Assembly: GCA_963837755.1 (NCBI GenBank)
Contig: CAWIOP010000003.1
Span: forward strand, 434,001-498,000
DNA from: JADGHX01 sp963837755
GTDB lineage: Bacteria; Pseudomonadota; Gammaproteobacteria; Steroidobacterales; Steroidobacteraceae
DNA: 64,000 nt
Reading direction: 5' to 3'
Both the position numbers and the translations under genes were made by a program. Of the stretch, positions 1 to 8,476 are shown in pieces (the first letter of the stretch is position 1; every line of letters starts with the position of its first letter). The notes beneath the pieces are model-generated. The model saw only the letters and a list, made by a program, of their open reading frames with translations, had not been told where the DNA came from and searched no databases.

Positions 1-2141
1 TGGCTGATGCTCTGAACCGTGACGCCGAGCTGTGCCGCGAGGTCGAAGCGCGGGTGGATGATGATCTCCGGCCGCTGCAGGTCGCCGTTGATGCGCGGGT
101 CGCGCAGCTCCGGCAGCGTGCGCATTGCCACAACCACCTCGTCCGCAGTGGCCTCCACCAGCTTCGGGTCGTCGCCGGTGAGATAGAACGAGAGGTCGCG
201 GCCTTCGCTCGCGCCCTGCGTGTTCTGGAAGTTGATGCGGGCATCGGGAATTTGCTTCAGCTCGCCCAGAAGCTTGCGCTCCCACTGTTGCTGGCTCAGC
301 TCGCGCTCCTTGCGGGGAACGAGTGAGATGTACATGGTTGCGTTGCGCACCTCGCCGCCGTCCGTGCCGCCGATGGATTCGACGACGTTGGCGACCTCGG
401 GGTGCTTCTTGATGATCTGGTACGCGGCGTCCGACACGCGCGTGGTTTCTTCGAGCCGCACGCCGGGAGGCAGCTCGATCTGCAGGATCGAGTTCGCGAC
501 ATCGGCCGGCGGAATGAACGCGGTGGGCACGAAGTTGAGCGCGACGATGGACAGCGCGAAGAACACGGTGCCGCCCGCGATGGTCTTCCAGCGGTTCGTG
601 ATGCACTTGGCAAGGAAACCCATGTACCACGTCATGATGGGGCCGTCGGTGTGCGTGGGCAGGCTGTCGGGCCGCAATGTGTAGGCGGCGATCACCGGCG
701 TGATGAGGCGCGCAACGAGCAGCGAGAAGAACACGGCCGCCGCAACGGTGAGGCCGAACTGCTTGAAGTACTGCCCCACGATGCCGGACATGAAGCTCAC
801 CGGCAGGAACACCGCGATGATGGTGGCCGAGGTGGCCACGACTGCAAGCCCGATCTCGTCCGCCGCGTCGAGCGCGGCCTGGAAGCCGCTCTTGCCCATG
901 CGCATGTGGCGTACGATGTTCTCGATTTCCACGATGGCGTCGTCGACCAGCACGCCGGCCACGAGCGACAGCGCGAGCAGGCTCACGCCATTCAGCGTGA
1001 AGTCGAACCAGTACATGAAGGCGAACGTGGGGATCGCCGACAGCGGAATGGCGAGCGCCGAGATGGCGGTGGCGCGCCAGTCCCGCAGGAACAGCCACAC
1101 GACCAGCACCGCGAGGATGGAGCCCTCGATGAGCGTGATCATGGCCGAGTGATACTGCAGCTGGGTGTTGTCGACGGTGGTGAAGACCTGGTCGAACTTC
1201 ACCTGCGGGAATTCCTTGCCGACCTTCGCGATCTCGGCCTGCACGTCCTCGAACACCGTGACGTCAGAGGAGCCCTTCGAGCGGAACACGCCGAAGTTCG
1301 TGGCCGGCCGGCCGTTGAGCCTCGACAGGCCGCGAATCTCGGCCACGCTGTCGCGCACCTCTGCGATATCCGCGAGGCGCGCGATGCGGCCGCCCTGCAG
1401 GATGATCTGTGTATCCGCCAGCGCCGCGGCCGTCTTGGCGCCGCCGAGCACGCGGATGGCCTGTTCGCCGCCGCCCACCTGCGCGCGGCCGCCGGGCGCG
1501 TCGAGGTTGAGCGTGCGCAGTTGCGCGTTGACCTCCACCGCCGTGATGCCGAGCGCCTGCATGCGGCCCGGATCGAGCTCGATGCGGATCTCGCGGTTCA
1601 CGCCGCCGCCGCGCGACACCTGCGCAACACCGGAGATGGACACCAGCCGCCTGGTGATGGTGTTGTCGACGAACCAGGAGAGCTCTTCCTCCGTCATCGA
1701 CGTGGTGCTGACGGCGTAATAGACGATGGCCCCGCCGTCGACATCGAAGCGCGTGACCACCGGCTCCTGGATGCCGTCCGGCAGGTCCGCGCGCACTTTC
1801 GACACGGCGTCACGCACGTCTGTGACGGCGCGATCCACCGGCGTGCCGATCTGGAACTCGATGCCGATCGAGGCGGAGCCTTCCATCGCGGTGGACTGGA
1901 TGTGCTTCACGCCACCGATGCTGGCCACGCCGCCTTCGATCTTCTGGATGATCTGCGTCTCGATCTCCGGCGGCGCGGCTCCCGGCTGCGAGACCGTGAC
2001 GATGACGTAGGGGAAGGAGATGTCGGGGTTCTGGTTGACGGGCAGCCGCACGAAGGCGACCACGCCCATGAAGAACAGCACGACGAACAGCACAACCGGC
2101 GAGACCGGATGGCGTATGGCCCACGCGGAAATGTTTTTCAT
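1..2141 (-). CDS. RND-family efflux transporter, inner-membrane pump (partial, C-terminus outside window)
   Basis: Inner-membrane proton-driven pump of the RND (HAE1/AcrB-like) class, which exports drugs or other small hydrophobic compounds together with an adaptor and an outer-membrane channel. About 713 of the usual ~1,030 residues lie in the window; the gene runs off the left edge. The protein begins MKNISAWAIRHPV, the usual cytoplasmic lead into TM1, followed by the porter domain and then the TM block with GVLVDDAIVEIEN, which holds the conserved aspartate pair of the proton relay. The start ATG is 64 bp after the stop of the adaptor gene, so the two form one operon. No outer-membrane factor gene is present between them. 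The family is certain; the substrate cannot be told. Confidence 0.93.
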   Translation of the reverse strand, partial: MKNISAWAIRHPVSPVVLFVVLFFMGVVAFVRLPVNQNPDISFPYVIVTVSQPGAAPPEIETQIIQKIEGGVASIGGVKHIQSTAMEGSASIGIEFQIGTPVDRAVTDVRDAVSKVRADLPDGIQEPVVTRFDVDGGAIVYYAVSTTSMTEEELSWFVDNTITRRLVSISGVAQVSRGGGVNREIRIELDPGRMQALGITAVEVNAQLRTLNLDAPGGRAQVGGGEQAIRVLGGAKTAAALADTQIILQGGRIARLADIAEVRDSVAEIRGLSRLNGRPATNFGVFRSKGSSDVTVFEDVQAEIAKVGKEFPQVKFDQVFTTVDNTQLQYHSAMITLIEGSILAVLVVWLFLRDWRATAISALAIPLSAIPTFAFMYWFDFTLNGVSLLALSLVAGVLVDDAIVEIENIVRHMRMGKSGFQAALDAADEIGLAVVATSATIIAVFLPVSFMSGIVGQYFKQFGLTVAAAVFFSLLVARLITPVIAAYTLRPDSLPTHTDGPIMTWYMGFLAKCITNRWKTIAGGTVFFALSIVALNFVPTAFIPPADVANSILQIELPPGVRLEETTRVSDAAYQIIKKHPEVANVVESIGGTDGGEVRNATMYISLVPRKERELSQQQWERKLLGELKQIPDARINFQNTQGASEGRDLSFYLTGDDPKLVEATADEVVVAMRTLPELRDPRINGDLQRPEIIIHPRFDLAAQLGVTVQSIS

Positions 2142-2205
2142 GAATGCCCTGAGCGGGCGCACCGGCGCGGCGGCCGGCAGGTTGCCGGGCCGCGCCGCCG
2201 CACCA

Positions 2206-3333
2206 TCACGTAGTTTCTGGCTTGCTCTCGACCACTTTCACCGCTTCGCCCGCGCGCAGGAATGCGCCGGCGGTGGTGATGACGCGCTCGTCGCCATTCA
2301 ACCCTTCGGAGATCACGAGCCCTTCGGCAACGGTGCTGGCGACGCGCACCGTGCGCCGCTCGGCCTTGTTCTCGCTGTTGACGATGAGCACGAAGGTGCC
2401 CTGCGCATCCGACAGCACTGCCGTCTGCGGCAGCACCGGCCGCTGGGCCGCGCCCACCACGACTTCGCCGCGCGCGAACGCGCCCGGACGCAGCGCGCTG
2501 CTGGGTTTCAGCGAAATGCGAATCTCGCCGAGGCGCGAGTCGGGGTCGATGATGGCCCCGAGGAGGCGCACCTGGCCTTCGAACGGCGTGGCAATGCCGG
2601 TGAGATACACCTGCGCGGCCTGGCCCACGGACAGCGTGGCCAGATCGCGCTCGGCCACCTGGCCGCGCATCTCGATCTCGCCGTCGCGCGCGAGGCGGAA
2701 CAGCGGCTCGCCGCCCGGGCTCGCGGTCTGGCCCACTTCGGCGTTGCGCGTGAGCACGACACCGTCTGACGGGGCGCGAATCTCCGTCTTGCCGAGGCGC
2801 GCTTCCGCTTCCGCCAGCTGCGCGGCGGCCACTTTCACCTTGGCTTCATCGGTGATCGCGGCCGCTTCACGGCGCGCGATCTCTTCTGACGACAGCGCAC
2901 CCGAGGCCGCCACACCCTGCGCGCGGCGATATTCGGCGGCCGAGAGGGCGGCCTGCGCCTTCGACTCTTCCAGCGACGCGGCCAGCCGGTTGAGCTGCGG
3001 GCGCAGCACCGACTGGTCGATGCGCGCCAGAACCTGGCCGCGCTTCACCTTGTCGCCCGCCTCGACCAGCACGGCCGTGACGCGGCCGCTTTCGCCCTCG
3101 GCGCTGATGGCCATGTCGTAACGAGCTTGAATGGTGCCCGTGAAAGTCACCGTGGACTTCACGGCCTTGATGCCCGGCACGCTCGCGCTGACGAGCGGAA
3201 GCTGTTGCTGTTGCGAGGCCGCCGCACCCGGTGCCGCCGGTTTCGTGTAGTGGCGCGCCACGGCCAGTGCGATGAGCAGCACCCCGATCACGACGCCCGC
3301 GATGATCCACCGCGACGGGTTGTTGCGGATCAT
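2206..3333 (-). CDS. RND efflux periplasmic adaptor (HlyD/AcrA-like membrane fusion protein)
   Basis: Periplasmic adaptor that links the downstream RND pump to an outer-membrane channel. From the chosen ATG (MIRNNPSRWII) there is a single N-terminal membrane anchor of about 18 hydrophobic residues, a biotinyl-lipoyl-like half around EAGDKVKRGQVLARID, a coiled-coil alpha hairpin rich in Ala/Glu, the second lipoyl half (RAPSDGVVLTRNAEVGQ), then beta-barrel and membrane-proximal domains. It is 375 residues, normal for the family. The reading frame stays open for another 80 codons upstream to 3573, but that part is low-complexity and lacks a signal, so the ATG directly before the anchor is preferred; a GTG in between cannot be excluded. 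First gene of the operon with the pump. Confidence 0.9.
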   Translation of the reverse strand: MIRNNPSRWIIAGVVIGVLLIALAVARHYTKPAAPGAAASQQQQLPLVSASVPGIKAVKSTVTFTGTIQARYDMAISAEGESGRVTAVLVEAGDKVKRGQVLARIDQSVLRPQLNRLAASLEESKAQAALSAAEYRRAQGVAASGALSSEEIARREAAAITDEAKVKVAAAQLAEAEARLGKTEIRAPSDGVVLTRNAEVGQTASPGGEPLFRLARDGEIEMRGQVAERDLATLSVGQAAQVYLTGIATPFEGQVRLLGAIIDPDSRLGEIRISLKPSSALRPGAFARGEVVVGAAQRPVLPQTAVLSDAQGTFVLIVNSENKAERRTVRVASTVAEGLVISEGLNGDERVITTAGAFLRAGEAVKVVESKPETT

Positions 3334-3667
3334 GTCGGGCAACGCGCTCTTTGGCACTTCCGCCGCGACGGGAGCGCCGTGAAGGGCTCGATCTCGATTG
3401 AGCCAGGTGACGGACTCAGTACGCTCGGGGTGATCTTTGTGCGGATGCTCAGGGTGCGCGCCCACTGTCGGTCCTTGTTCGTCCGGCTGGCCGGAGTGTG
3501 GCGCCCGCAGGACAGGCGCAGGGGCTGCGGAGTTTAAGCCCGGCGCGTGCATTCTTCGCCGACAACGCGGCAAGGGGACGTCTGGTTAAGCCGGCCTGGC
3601 CCCTGCATGGTTGCGGTTGGGGCCGGCACTGAAGCGACGAGGGTCTGGGGCGGGGGCTTTGCCCGGG

Positions 3668-3758
3668 GACTCACGGTATCACATTGGCGGCGTAAGTTGC
3701 TGATTGTAATGCCTGCAAAGGCACCATCGCGGCAGACCTACCCCCAGAGTTACCCCCG
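3668..3758. other. Distal attachment end (att-like core plus integrase arm-type repeats) of the P4-like element
   Basis: The 3334-3854 gap carries no gene but holds the likely far end of the integrative element. A 13-base stretch at 3668-3680 matches the T-arm of the tRNA-Thr fragment at 12394-12406 at 12 of 13 positions. About 60 bp further in are two motifs, ACCTACCCCC (3736-3745) and GTTACCCCCG (3749-3758). The second is identical to 12265-12274 beside the integrase and is followed in both places by CCCGT. Repeats of this kind at both ends fit arm-type integrase binding sites. The short core is the weak point. Confidence 0.5.
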
Positions 3759-3854
3759 GCCCGTAGCGCCTCAAGCCGTCGCGAAAGCGCCGCCCGCCCG
3801 TGCGTCAAACACGGACGGACGGCTACCACGCAACACCTGAATTAGAGGTGCCAC

Positions 3855-4160
3855 ATGGGTTCACGAGCCCGCCATTCTACCGGCCGCAAGGCCGGCTCAC
3901 GTCCTGCTCGAAAGAGTCGCCCTGTCAAAACGTCCCGGCGCCGGCCGGCCCCCGCCACCGTTCAATGCCCTGAAGACAGCGATCCGCTCCTGCGACTGTC
4001 CGCCGCGATTGCGCTGGTCGAGACCATCGAGGTTGCGATGCGCACGCAGGAGGACGACCCCGAACTCGGCCCCATCTGCGTGTGCCTCGAACTGGCCCGC
4101 AAGCAGCTCGCACGCGCTCACAGCGCCGTTGATCTTGCGTTACAGGGGGTGCGCACGTGA
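3855..4160 (+). CDS. Hypothetical small protein, first of a coupled four-gene cassette
   Basis: Unrecognised 101-residue protein. The first 35 residues are very basic (Arg/Lys/Ser rich); the rest looks like a short alpha-helical domain with a run of acidic residues (EDDPELG) and a cysteine pair (CVC). An AGAGG ribosome-binding site stands 7 nt before the ATG. Its stop overlaps the GTG start of the next gene (GTGA), so the two are translationally coupled. It lies just inside the distal end of the integrative element, where accessory elements often carry short regulatory or excision-related genes. No function is assigned. Confidence 0.55.
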   Translation: MGSRARHSTGRKAGSRPARKSRPVKTSRRRPAPATVQCPEDSDPLLRLSAAIALVETIEVAMRTQEDDPELGPICVCLELARKQLARAHSAVDLALQGVRT

Positions 4161-4546
4161 GCGCCGTCGAGGGCCATGCGCCGGTCGATGGCGCGTTCGA
4201 TCTCGCTCGCCTCTATCGTGCACACATTCAGCCAGCCTTTCACACGCTCCCGGAGCGCACTGCCTTTGTCGATGCGTCCTCCGAGCGCGCGGCGCGGTTG
4301 AAGATCGCCAGCGTCCTCGCCGCGCTGGAAGGATGCGCGCCCACAGACGCGGAGCAGCGCCTCTACAACCTGAAGTCCGCCCACACGTGCATTGACGAGG
4401 GGGCGAGCGCGGATCACGAACTGCGCCTGTTTGAAGTGGGCTGGGGAGCCAGCATCGTGTTCGTGAGCGAACCGCTGTTCCTCGTGGCCCAACCGGGGCG
4501 GCTCGCGCGGCTGTGGTCGCGCACGCCGGCAGCGGTGCGGCCATGA
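4157..4546 (+). CDS. Hypothetical protein of the integrative element
   Basis: Unrecognised 129-residue protein that starts at GTG, overlapping the stop of the gene before it by four bases. The mixed composition and even spread of charged and hydrophobic residues suggest a folded globular protein: helices around ASSERAARLKIASVLAALEG and a hydrophobic strand region near ASIVFVSEPLFLVAQ. No signal peptide and no recognised motif. Its stop overlaps an ATG (ATGA), but that ATG opens an Arg-rich frame that looks spurious; the likelier next gene begins 53 bp on. Confidence 0.5.
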   Translation: MSAVEGHAPVDGAFDLARLYRAHIQPAFHTLPERTAFVDASSERAARLKIASVLAALEGCAPTDAEQRLYNLKSAHTCIDEGASADHELRLFEVGWGASIVFVSEPLFLVAQPGRLARLWSRTPAAVRP

Positions 4547-4598
4547 GCGTCCGCAAGGCACGTCGTCGCCGAAGGCGACAGCAACGGACGCGCCGTCA

Positions 4599-4805
4599 TT
4601 GGCGGAGCAAGTGGACGCCGAGCGCGAGAGGGTATTCAAGGCAATATCCATCATTGCGTGCTGCCGCCTCGCGTGCGCGTCGAAGTTCGTTTATCACCCG
4701 CAAGTGATGACGGACGCGCTGCAGGCCGCGCACGACATTCTGGATGAGGCGGCGGGCGAGCTTGAGATGATCGGGAGCCAGCACAGCAAGGAGGTCAAGT
4801 CATGA
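4599..4805 (+). CDS. Hypothetical small protein (TTG start)
   Basis: A 68-residue predicted protein read from TTG (MAEQVDAERERVF). The C-terminal half (MTDALQAAHDILDEAAGELEM) is a clear amphipathic helix, and the stop overlaps the ATG of the next gene (ATGA), which supports real coupled translation. The exact start is unsure: the frame is open further upstream without a good initiator. No family recognised. Confidence 0.4.
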   Translation: MAEQVDAERERVFKAISIIACCRLACASKFVYHPQVMTDALQAAHDILDEAAGELEMIGSQHSKEVKS

Positions 4806-5014
4806 GCGACAGCATTCACGTTGAACTGGCGGCGCTCAGCGCGCGATGGCGCGCGCGGGCGAGGGCATTCATGGCCGAGGCTGGGAGACCAGCTCGACCT
4901 GCGGACATCATCAGGCTGACCGCGATGGCCTCCACGCTTGAATGGGCTGCAAGCGATCTCCGGGACTACGCCGGTGCTCAATCTTTGCTTGGACACCAGC
5001 TACCGCCACCGTAA
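4802..5014 (+). CDS. Hypothetical small protein
   Basis: A 70-residue predicted protein whose ATG overlaps the previous stop. It is largely helical, with a basic stretch (ARWRARARAFMAEAG) followed by a segment resembling a small helix-turn-helix-sized unit (PADIIRLTAMASTLEWAASDL), though I cannot assign it to a DNA-binding family. Last gene of the four-gene cassette; a strong hairpin terminator follows 33 bp later. Confidence 0.45.
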   Translation: MSDSIHVELAALSARWRARARAFMAEAGRPARPADIIRLTAMASTLEWAASDLRDYAGAQSLLGHQLPPP

Positions 5015-5046
5015 ACGGACATTCGCGAGCATCCCATCAACGACTG

Positions 5047-5068
5047 CGCCGCCTTCGGGCGGCGTTTT
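5047..5068 (+). terminator. Rho-independent terminator after the small-gene cassette
   Basis: A perfect 7-bp GC stem (CGCCGCC / GGCGGCG) closed by a TTCG tetraloop and followed by TTTT. It ends the cassette transcribed from about 3.85 kb. Confidence 0.75.
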
Positions 5069-5472
5069 CGCTTTCCCAGCCCACTGCAAGCATGTCATTC
5101 GAGGGGAGTCCTTCAGTTCGTTCCCCCTCGGTCCGCACGACGCCTTGTGAATGTGGCTACGCCGTTGGCCAAGACTGGCGAAGCAGCACAGGTTGGATAT
5201 GCGCAAGGCTTCTCTAGTACACTTTGGCAAGATCCCAAAAGCGCTTTCTACCACCCGCTATCAGGGACGCGGTCGACGCGTAGAATTGCCGAGAACAATA
5301 ATGCAGCTTACCCGGCTCGAGATTCGGGACCTTTACGGGAGCGTAAACTTAGATATCCGGTTCAATCCGGAGCTGAATCTGCTTGTCGGCATCAACGGTA
5401 GCGGAAAGACAAGCGCTCTTAATGTGATCGACTGGCTACTTCGGCCGAACTTGCTGCAGCTCGCGCTGACTC

Positions 5473-5481
5473 ACTTCAAAC
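5473..5481. repeat. Target-site duplication, left copy (ACTTCAAAC)
   Basis: Nine bases, identical to 8468-8476, directly outside the left terminal repeat. Nine bp is the usual duplication of the Tn5/IS50 branch of the IS4 family. Confidence 0.9.
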
Positions 5482-5647
5482 CTGTCTATTACACACAAGT
5501 TTTGAGTTCTTCCCACCCATACTGAGCGCCGTGCAGGGGGAAGCGCTGGACACAGCGGCTCGCATTGGGTAGCTTTGTTTTCGTCGCAACGTGCGATGAA
5601 CGGTGCCGAACTGATTGGCGAAGACAGCGCGATGTGAGGATCCCGAG

Positions 5648-7099
5648 GTGCAGGCGATCATCGAGGCTGGCACGCAGTCGGCGGAGTGGGTGGCGCAGGA
5701 GTTCGCCCGCGCCGACCTGTGCGACAAACGCCTGGATCGTCGCTTGATCAAGACTGCGGAACAACTGGCCAGGTCTCCGTCCTCGCCGATCAACGAAGCG
5801 TGTGGTGACTGGGCGAGCACGCAGGCGGCGTATCGTCTGTTCGACAACCCGAAGGCCAGCCCTGAGGCTATTCTCGAGCCGCATATCCAGGAGACCGTGA
5901 AGCGCATGGCCGCTCAGGGCGGGCCGGTGTTGGTGATGCAGGACACGGTGTTCTTCTCCTACGGCCAGCACGTCAAAACACGTGGCCTGGGTCCGATCGG
6001 CAAGAGCAACAGCGTCAGTGAGCGCGGATTGATCATGCACAATGCGCTCGCCTTCACGGCTTCCGGCGTACCGCTGGGGATCCTGAGTCAGAGTATCTGG
6101 GCACGCCGAGAGATTCTGGAAGAGGACTATCAGGAGAAGATCGAGCGCCTGCAGGTCACCGCGATCGAGGAGAAGGAGAGCTCCAAGTGGTTGCTGGCGC
6201 TGCGCGAGACGGTGGAGCGCGCGCCGCCGGGCGTGAAGGTTGTCACGGTGGCCGATCGGGAGTCGGACTTCTTCGAATTTCTCACGCAGGCCCAAGAGCG
6301 GCGGGCACTCTTTCTGATCCGTGCGCGCACCGATCGAAAGCTCGTGCCTGAAGACAGCGAGGGCTGCAGCCGCATGCTCGAAGCGCTGACTGACGCCCCA
6401 CTGCTGGGCCATCTGACGGTGCCGATTCCCAGCAACGGCAGCCGCAAAGCCCGCACGGCACACCTGGAGGTGCGCGTGGCGCAGGTGACGATCAAGCCAC
6501 CCCCGCGGCGCGGCCACGCGAAGGCGTCGGGCTCGACCGAGCCGCTCACCGTGAATGTCATTGCCGCGACGGAGAGCTCTCCACCTGAACACACCGAGGC
6601 GATCAGCTGGGTGTTGCTGACGAACCTGCCGGTGAAGGACTTCGAGGCCGCGACCGAGAAGGTTCAATGGTACGCGAAGAGATGGGGGATAGAGACCTGG
6701 CACAAGGTGTTGAAATCCGGGTGCAAGGTCGAGGACTGCCTGCTCGAGGAGGCGCAGCGTCTGAAGCGCTATCTGACACTCTTCAGCATCATCGGTGTGC
6801 GCTTGATGCATGTGGCCTGCCTGGCACGTGCGCAACCGGACCTGCCAGCCATCGAGGTGTTTTCCGCGGTGGAGATCCAGGTGCTGTACCTTCGCGTGAA
6901 GAATGCACTGCCCCCGCCCGGGCAACCGCCGACGCTTCGGGACACGGTACGCCTGCTCGGCAAGCTCGGCGGTCACCTGGGGCGCAAGGGTGACGGGGAA
7001 CCCGGCGTGCTCGTGCTCTGGCGCGGCTGGATGCGCCTGTACGAATCGGTGGAAATGCTGCACTCGCTGCAATCCCTGGGTCTGATCCAGTCGCGCTGA
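5648..7099 (+). CDS. IS4-family transposase (Tn5-like DDE)
   Basis: Cut-and-paste transposase acting on the 16-bp ends of this IS. The chosen GTG has a GAGGA ribosome-binding site; a TTG 11 codons upstream (5615) is an alternative. About 483 residues, similar to Tn5 transposase. The N-terminal part (FARADLCDKRLDRRLIKTAEQLA) matches the Tn5 end-binding domain; catalytic Asp in VMQDTVFFSY, second Asp in TVADRESDFF, and the Y-(2)-R-(3)-E signature region as YAKRWGIETWHKVLKSG with the catalytic Glu. The frame is intact, so the element could still move. It ends 3 bp before the DUF4338 gene. Confidence 0.93.
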   Translation: MQAIIEAGTQSAEWVAQEFARADLCDKRLDRRLIKTAEQLARSPSSPINEACGDWASTQAAYRLFDNPKASPEAILEPHIQETVKRMAAQGGPVLVMQDTVFFSYGQHVKTRGLGPIGKSNSVSERGLIMHNALAFTASGVPLGILSQSIWARREILEEDYQEKIERLQVTAIEEKESSKWLLALRETVERAPPGVKVVTVADRESDFFEFLTQAQERRALFLIRARTDRKLVPEDSEGCSRMLEALTDAPLLGHLTVPIPSNGSRKARTAHLEVRVAQVTIKPPPRRGHAKASGSTEPLTVNVIAATESSPPEHTEAISWVLLTNLPVKDFEAATEKVQWYAKRWGIETWHKVLKSGCKVEDCLLEEAQRLKRYLTLFSIIGVRLMHVACLARAQPDLPAIEVFSAVEIQVLYLRVKNALPPPGQPPTLRDTVRLLGKLGGHLGRKGDGEPGVLVLWRGWMRLYESVEMLHSLQSLGLIQSR

Positions 7100-7102
7100 A
7101 CG

Positions 7103-7957
7103 ATGCAGTACTGCGCGCGGCATTTTGAGGCTCACGAGATCGGGCTCATCCGCGAGTTGCTCACGACCCCGCAGATCAGCCGCTTCCGGCTTTCGCGCGA
7201 AGTGTGCGAGCGTCTGAACTGGCGACGTGCGAACGGCCAGCTCAAGGACATGAGTTGCCGTGTGGCTCTGCTGCGCATGCAGGCTGATGGTCTGATCACG
7301 CTGCCCCCGCCCAGAAACGCCAAACCCGTCGCCTATCGGGAATATCCCGACATCGAGCACGCGGTGCTCGAGCCCAGCAGCGCCCCGAGTGTCGATCTGG
7401 CTCGGCTCAGCGTCGATCTCGTTCTCCACAAACGCGACTCGTTGCTGTGGAATGCTTACATCCAGCGCCACCACTACCTGGGTCATCAACTCATGCCAGG
7501 GGCGCAGCTGCGCTACTTCGTGCGCGCCGAAGGGCACATCATCGCCGCGCTCGGCTTCGGCGCGAGCGCCTGGAAAGTCAAACCCCGCGACAACACCATC
7601 GGCTGGACGAGCGAACAGCGCCGACGCAACCTGCACCTGATCGTCAACAATGCGCGCTTCCTCATCCTGCCGTGGATCAAGTGTCGCAATCTCGCCTCGC
7701 GTGCGCTGGCCCTGATCAGCCGACGCCTGGCGGATGACTGGCAGGCTCGCTACGCCTATCGTCCCGTCCTGCTGGAAACCTTCGTCGAGAAACCGCGCTT
7801 TACAGGCACCTGCTACAAGGCCGCCAACTGGCAGTATCTGGGTGACACTCAAGGACGCGGAAAACTCGACACCCTCCATCGCCACAGCGAGCCGATCAAG
7901 AGCATCTGGGTTTACCCGCTCGCGCACGACTTTCGCCGATATCTGTGCAACGGATAG
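7103..7957 (+). CDS. DUF4338 (DruA-like) protein carried by the IS
   Basis: A 284-residue protein with the DUF4338 layout: an N-terminal segment with sR..LS..vC..lnW (here ISRFRLSREVCERLNW), then a domain with the conserved RHHYLG and NNARFLILPW motifs, ending in a conserved aromatic tail (KSIWVYPL). DUF4338 is the domain of DruA in the Druantia anti-phage systems, whose biochemical role is unsettled; stand-alone copies are known in mobile elements. Here it starts 3 bp after the transposase stop and is probably co-transcribed with it. No other Druantia gene (such as the large helicase DruE) is present. A role in transposition, replication or host defence is possible; none can be shown from sequence. 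Confidence 0.85.
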   Translation: MQYCARHFEAHEIGLIRELLTTPQISRFRLSREVCERLNWRRANGQLKDMSCRVALLRMQADGLITLPPPRNAKPVAYREYPDIEHAVLEPSSAPSVDLARLSVDLVLHKRDSLLWNAYIQRHHYLGHQLMPGAQLRYFVRAEGHIIAALGFGASAWKVKPRDNTIGWTSEQRRRNLHLIVNNARFLILPWIKCRNLASRALALISRRLADDWQARYAYRPVLLETFVEKPRFTGTCYKAANWQYLGDTQGRGKLDTLHRHSEPIKSIWVYPLAHDFRRYLCNG

Positions 7958-7975
7958 ATCGCAGGCGCCCACAGC

Positions 7976-8410
7976 GTGAGCCGGCAAATCAAATCAGCAC
8001 GGCCAGGCACGATTACCCCATCGTCGCCGGCCTTCGAGCAAGATTATCTGGACATCGATCACTGGCCTCACCGCTGGCGGGTCGAGCCCCGCGATCTGCT
8101 GCCAGGGGAACGCATGCTCGGCATCTTCAAGGTCTTCCTCGACCATCTGTTGAGCCAGGGACTCGCTCGCAAGACCTTGCACCGGCATCGCGATCATCTA
8201 TGCACCCTGGGTGGAGAGATGATCCGTCGCTTGCACGAGGACCCGCGATTGCGAAGGCGCGCGATCGCGCGCGTGCTCGCCGAGTTCCTTGACGAGGACG
8301 GCGGACCGCTCATCTATCCGCGAATGTCTGAGACCGAGCAACGTTCCTTCGACTCCACCTGCCGAAAGCTCCACCGCTTCCTGCCTGACTCAAAACCCCT
8401 GCCCGGGTGA
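7976..8410 (+). CDS. Third IS-borne gene, unknown family
   Basis: A 144-residue protein starting at GTG, 18 bp after the DUF4338 stop and ending 42 bp inside the right terminal repeat. It has a helical middle part (FKVFLDHLLSQGLARKTLHRHRDHLCTLGG) that looks like the core-binding, SAM-like domain at the N-terminus of tyrosine recombinases. No catalytic domain follows, so it might be a stand-alone DNA-binding partner. This resemblance is by eye only. Linked to the two genes upstream by spacing and orientation. Confidence 0.6.
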   Translation: MSRQIKSARPGTITPSSPAFEQDYLDIDHWPHRWRVEPRDLLPGERMLGIFKVFLDHLLSQGLARKTLHRHRDHLCTLGGEMIRRLHEDPRLRRRAIARVLAEFLDEDGGPLIYPRMSETEQRSFDSTCRKLHRFLPDSKPLPG

Positions 8411-8467
8411 ATGATCGTCGCTCTCGCCCCCCGGACGAAACTTCCGAAAGATGTGTGTAATAGACAG

Positions 8468-8476
8468 ACTTCAAAC
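8468..8476. repeat. Target-site duplication, right copy (ACTTCAAAC)
   Basis: Identical to 5473-5481. The reading frame of the interrupted ATPase continues directly from it. Confidence 0.9.

Larger units (their letters stand above)
5482..8467. mobile_element. IS4-family (Tn5/IS50-like) insertion sequence with DruA-like passenger
   Basis: A 2,986-bp element bounded by perfect 16-bp terminal inverted repeats, CTGTCTATTACACACA at 5482-5497 and its reverse complement at 8452-8467. The repeat and the following AAGT on the left resemble the outer end of IS50 (CTGACTCTTATACACAAGT). It is flanked by 9-bp direct repeats. Three genes run rightward nearly head to tail: transposase, DUF4338 (DruA-like) protein and a 144-residue protein of unknown family. 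It interrupts the ariA-like gene after codon 60. Confidence 0.92.

Noticed and set aside
402..2213. A 603-codon open frame on the plus strand
   Set aside because: Antisense to the RND pump gene; His/Arg/Asp-rich composition typical of a shadow frame in high-GC DNA.
4543..4707. Gene starting at the ATG that overlaps the stop at 4546
   Set aside because: The product is a run of Arg/Ser/Lys without structure; the other frame from 4599 is better and overlaps the next gene.
5489..7987. An 832-codon open frame on the minus strand of the IS
   Set aside because: Lies opposite the transposase and DUF4338 genes, both of which have clear family motifs.
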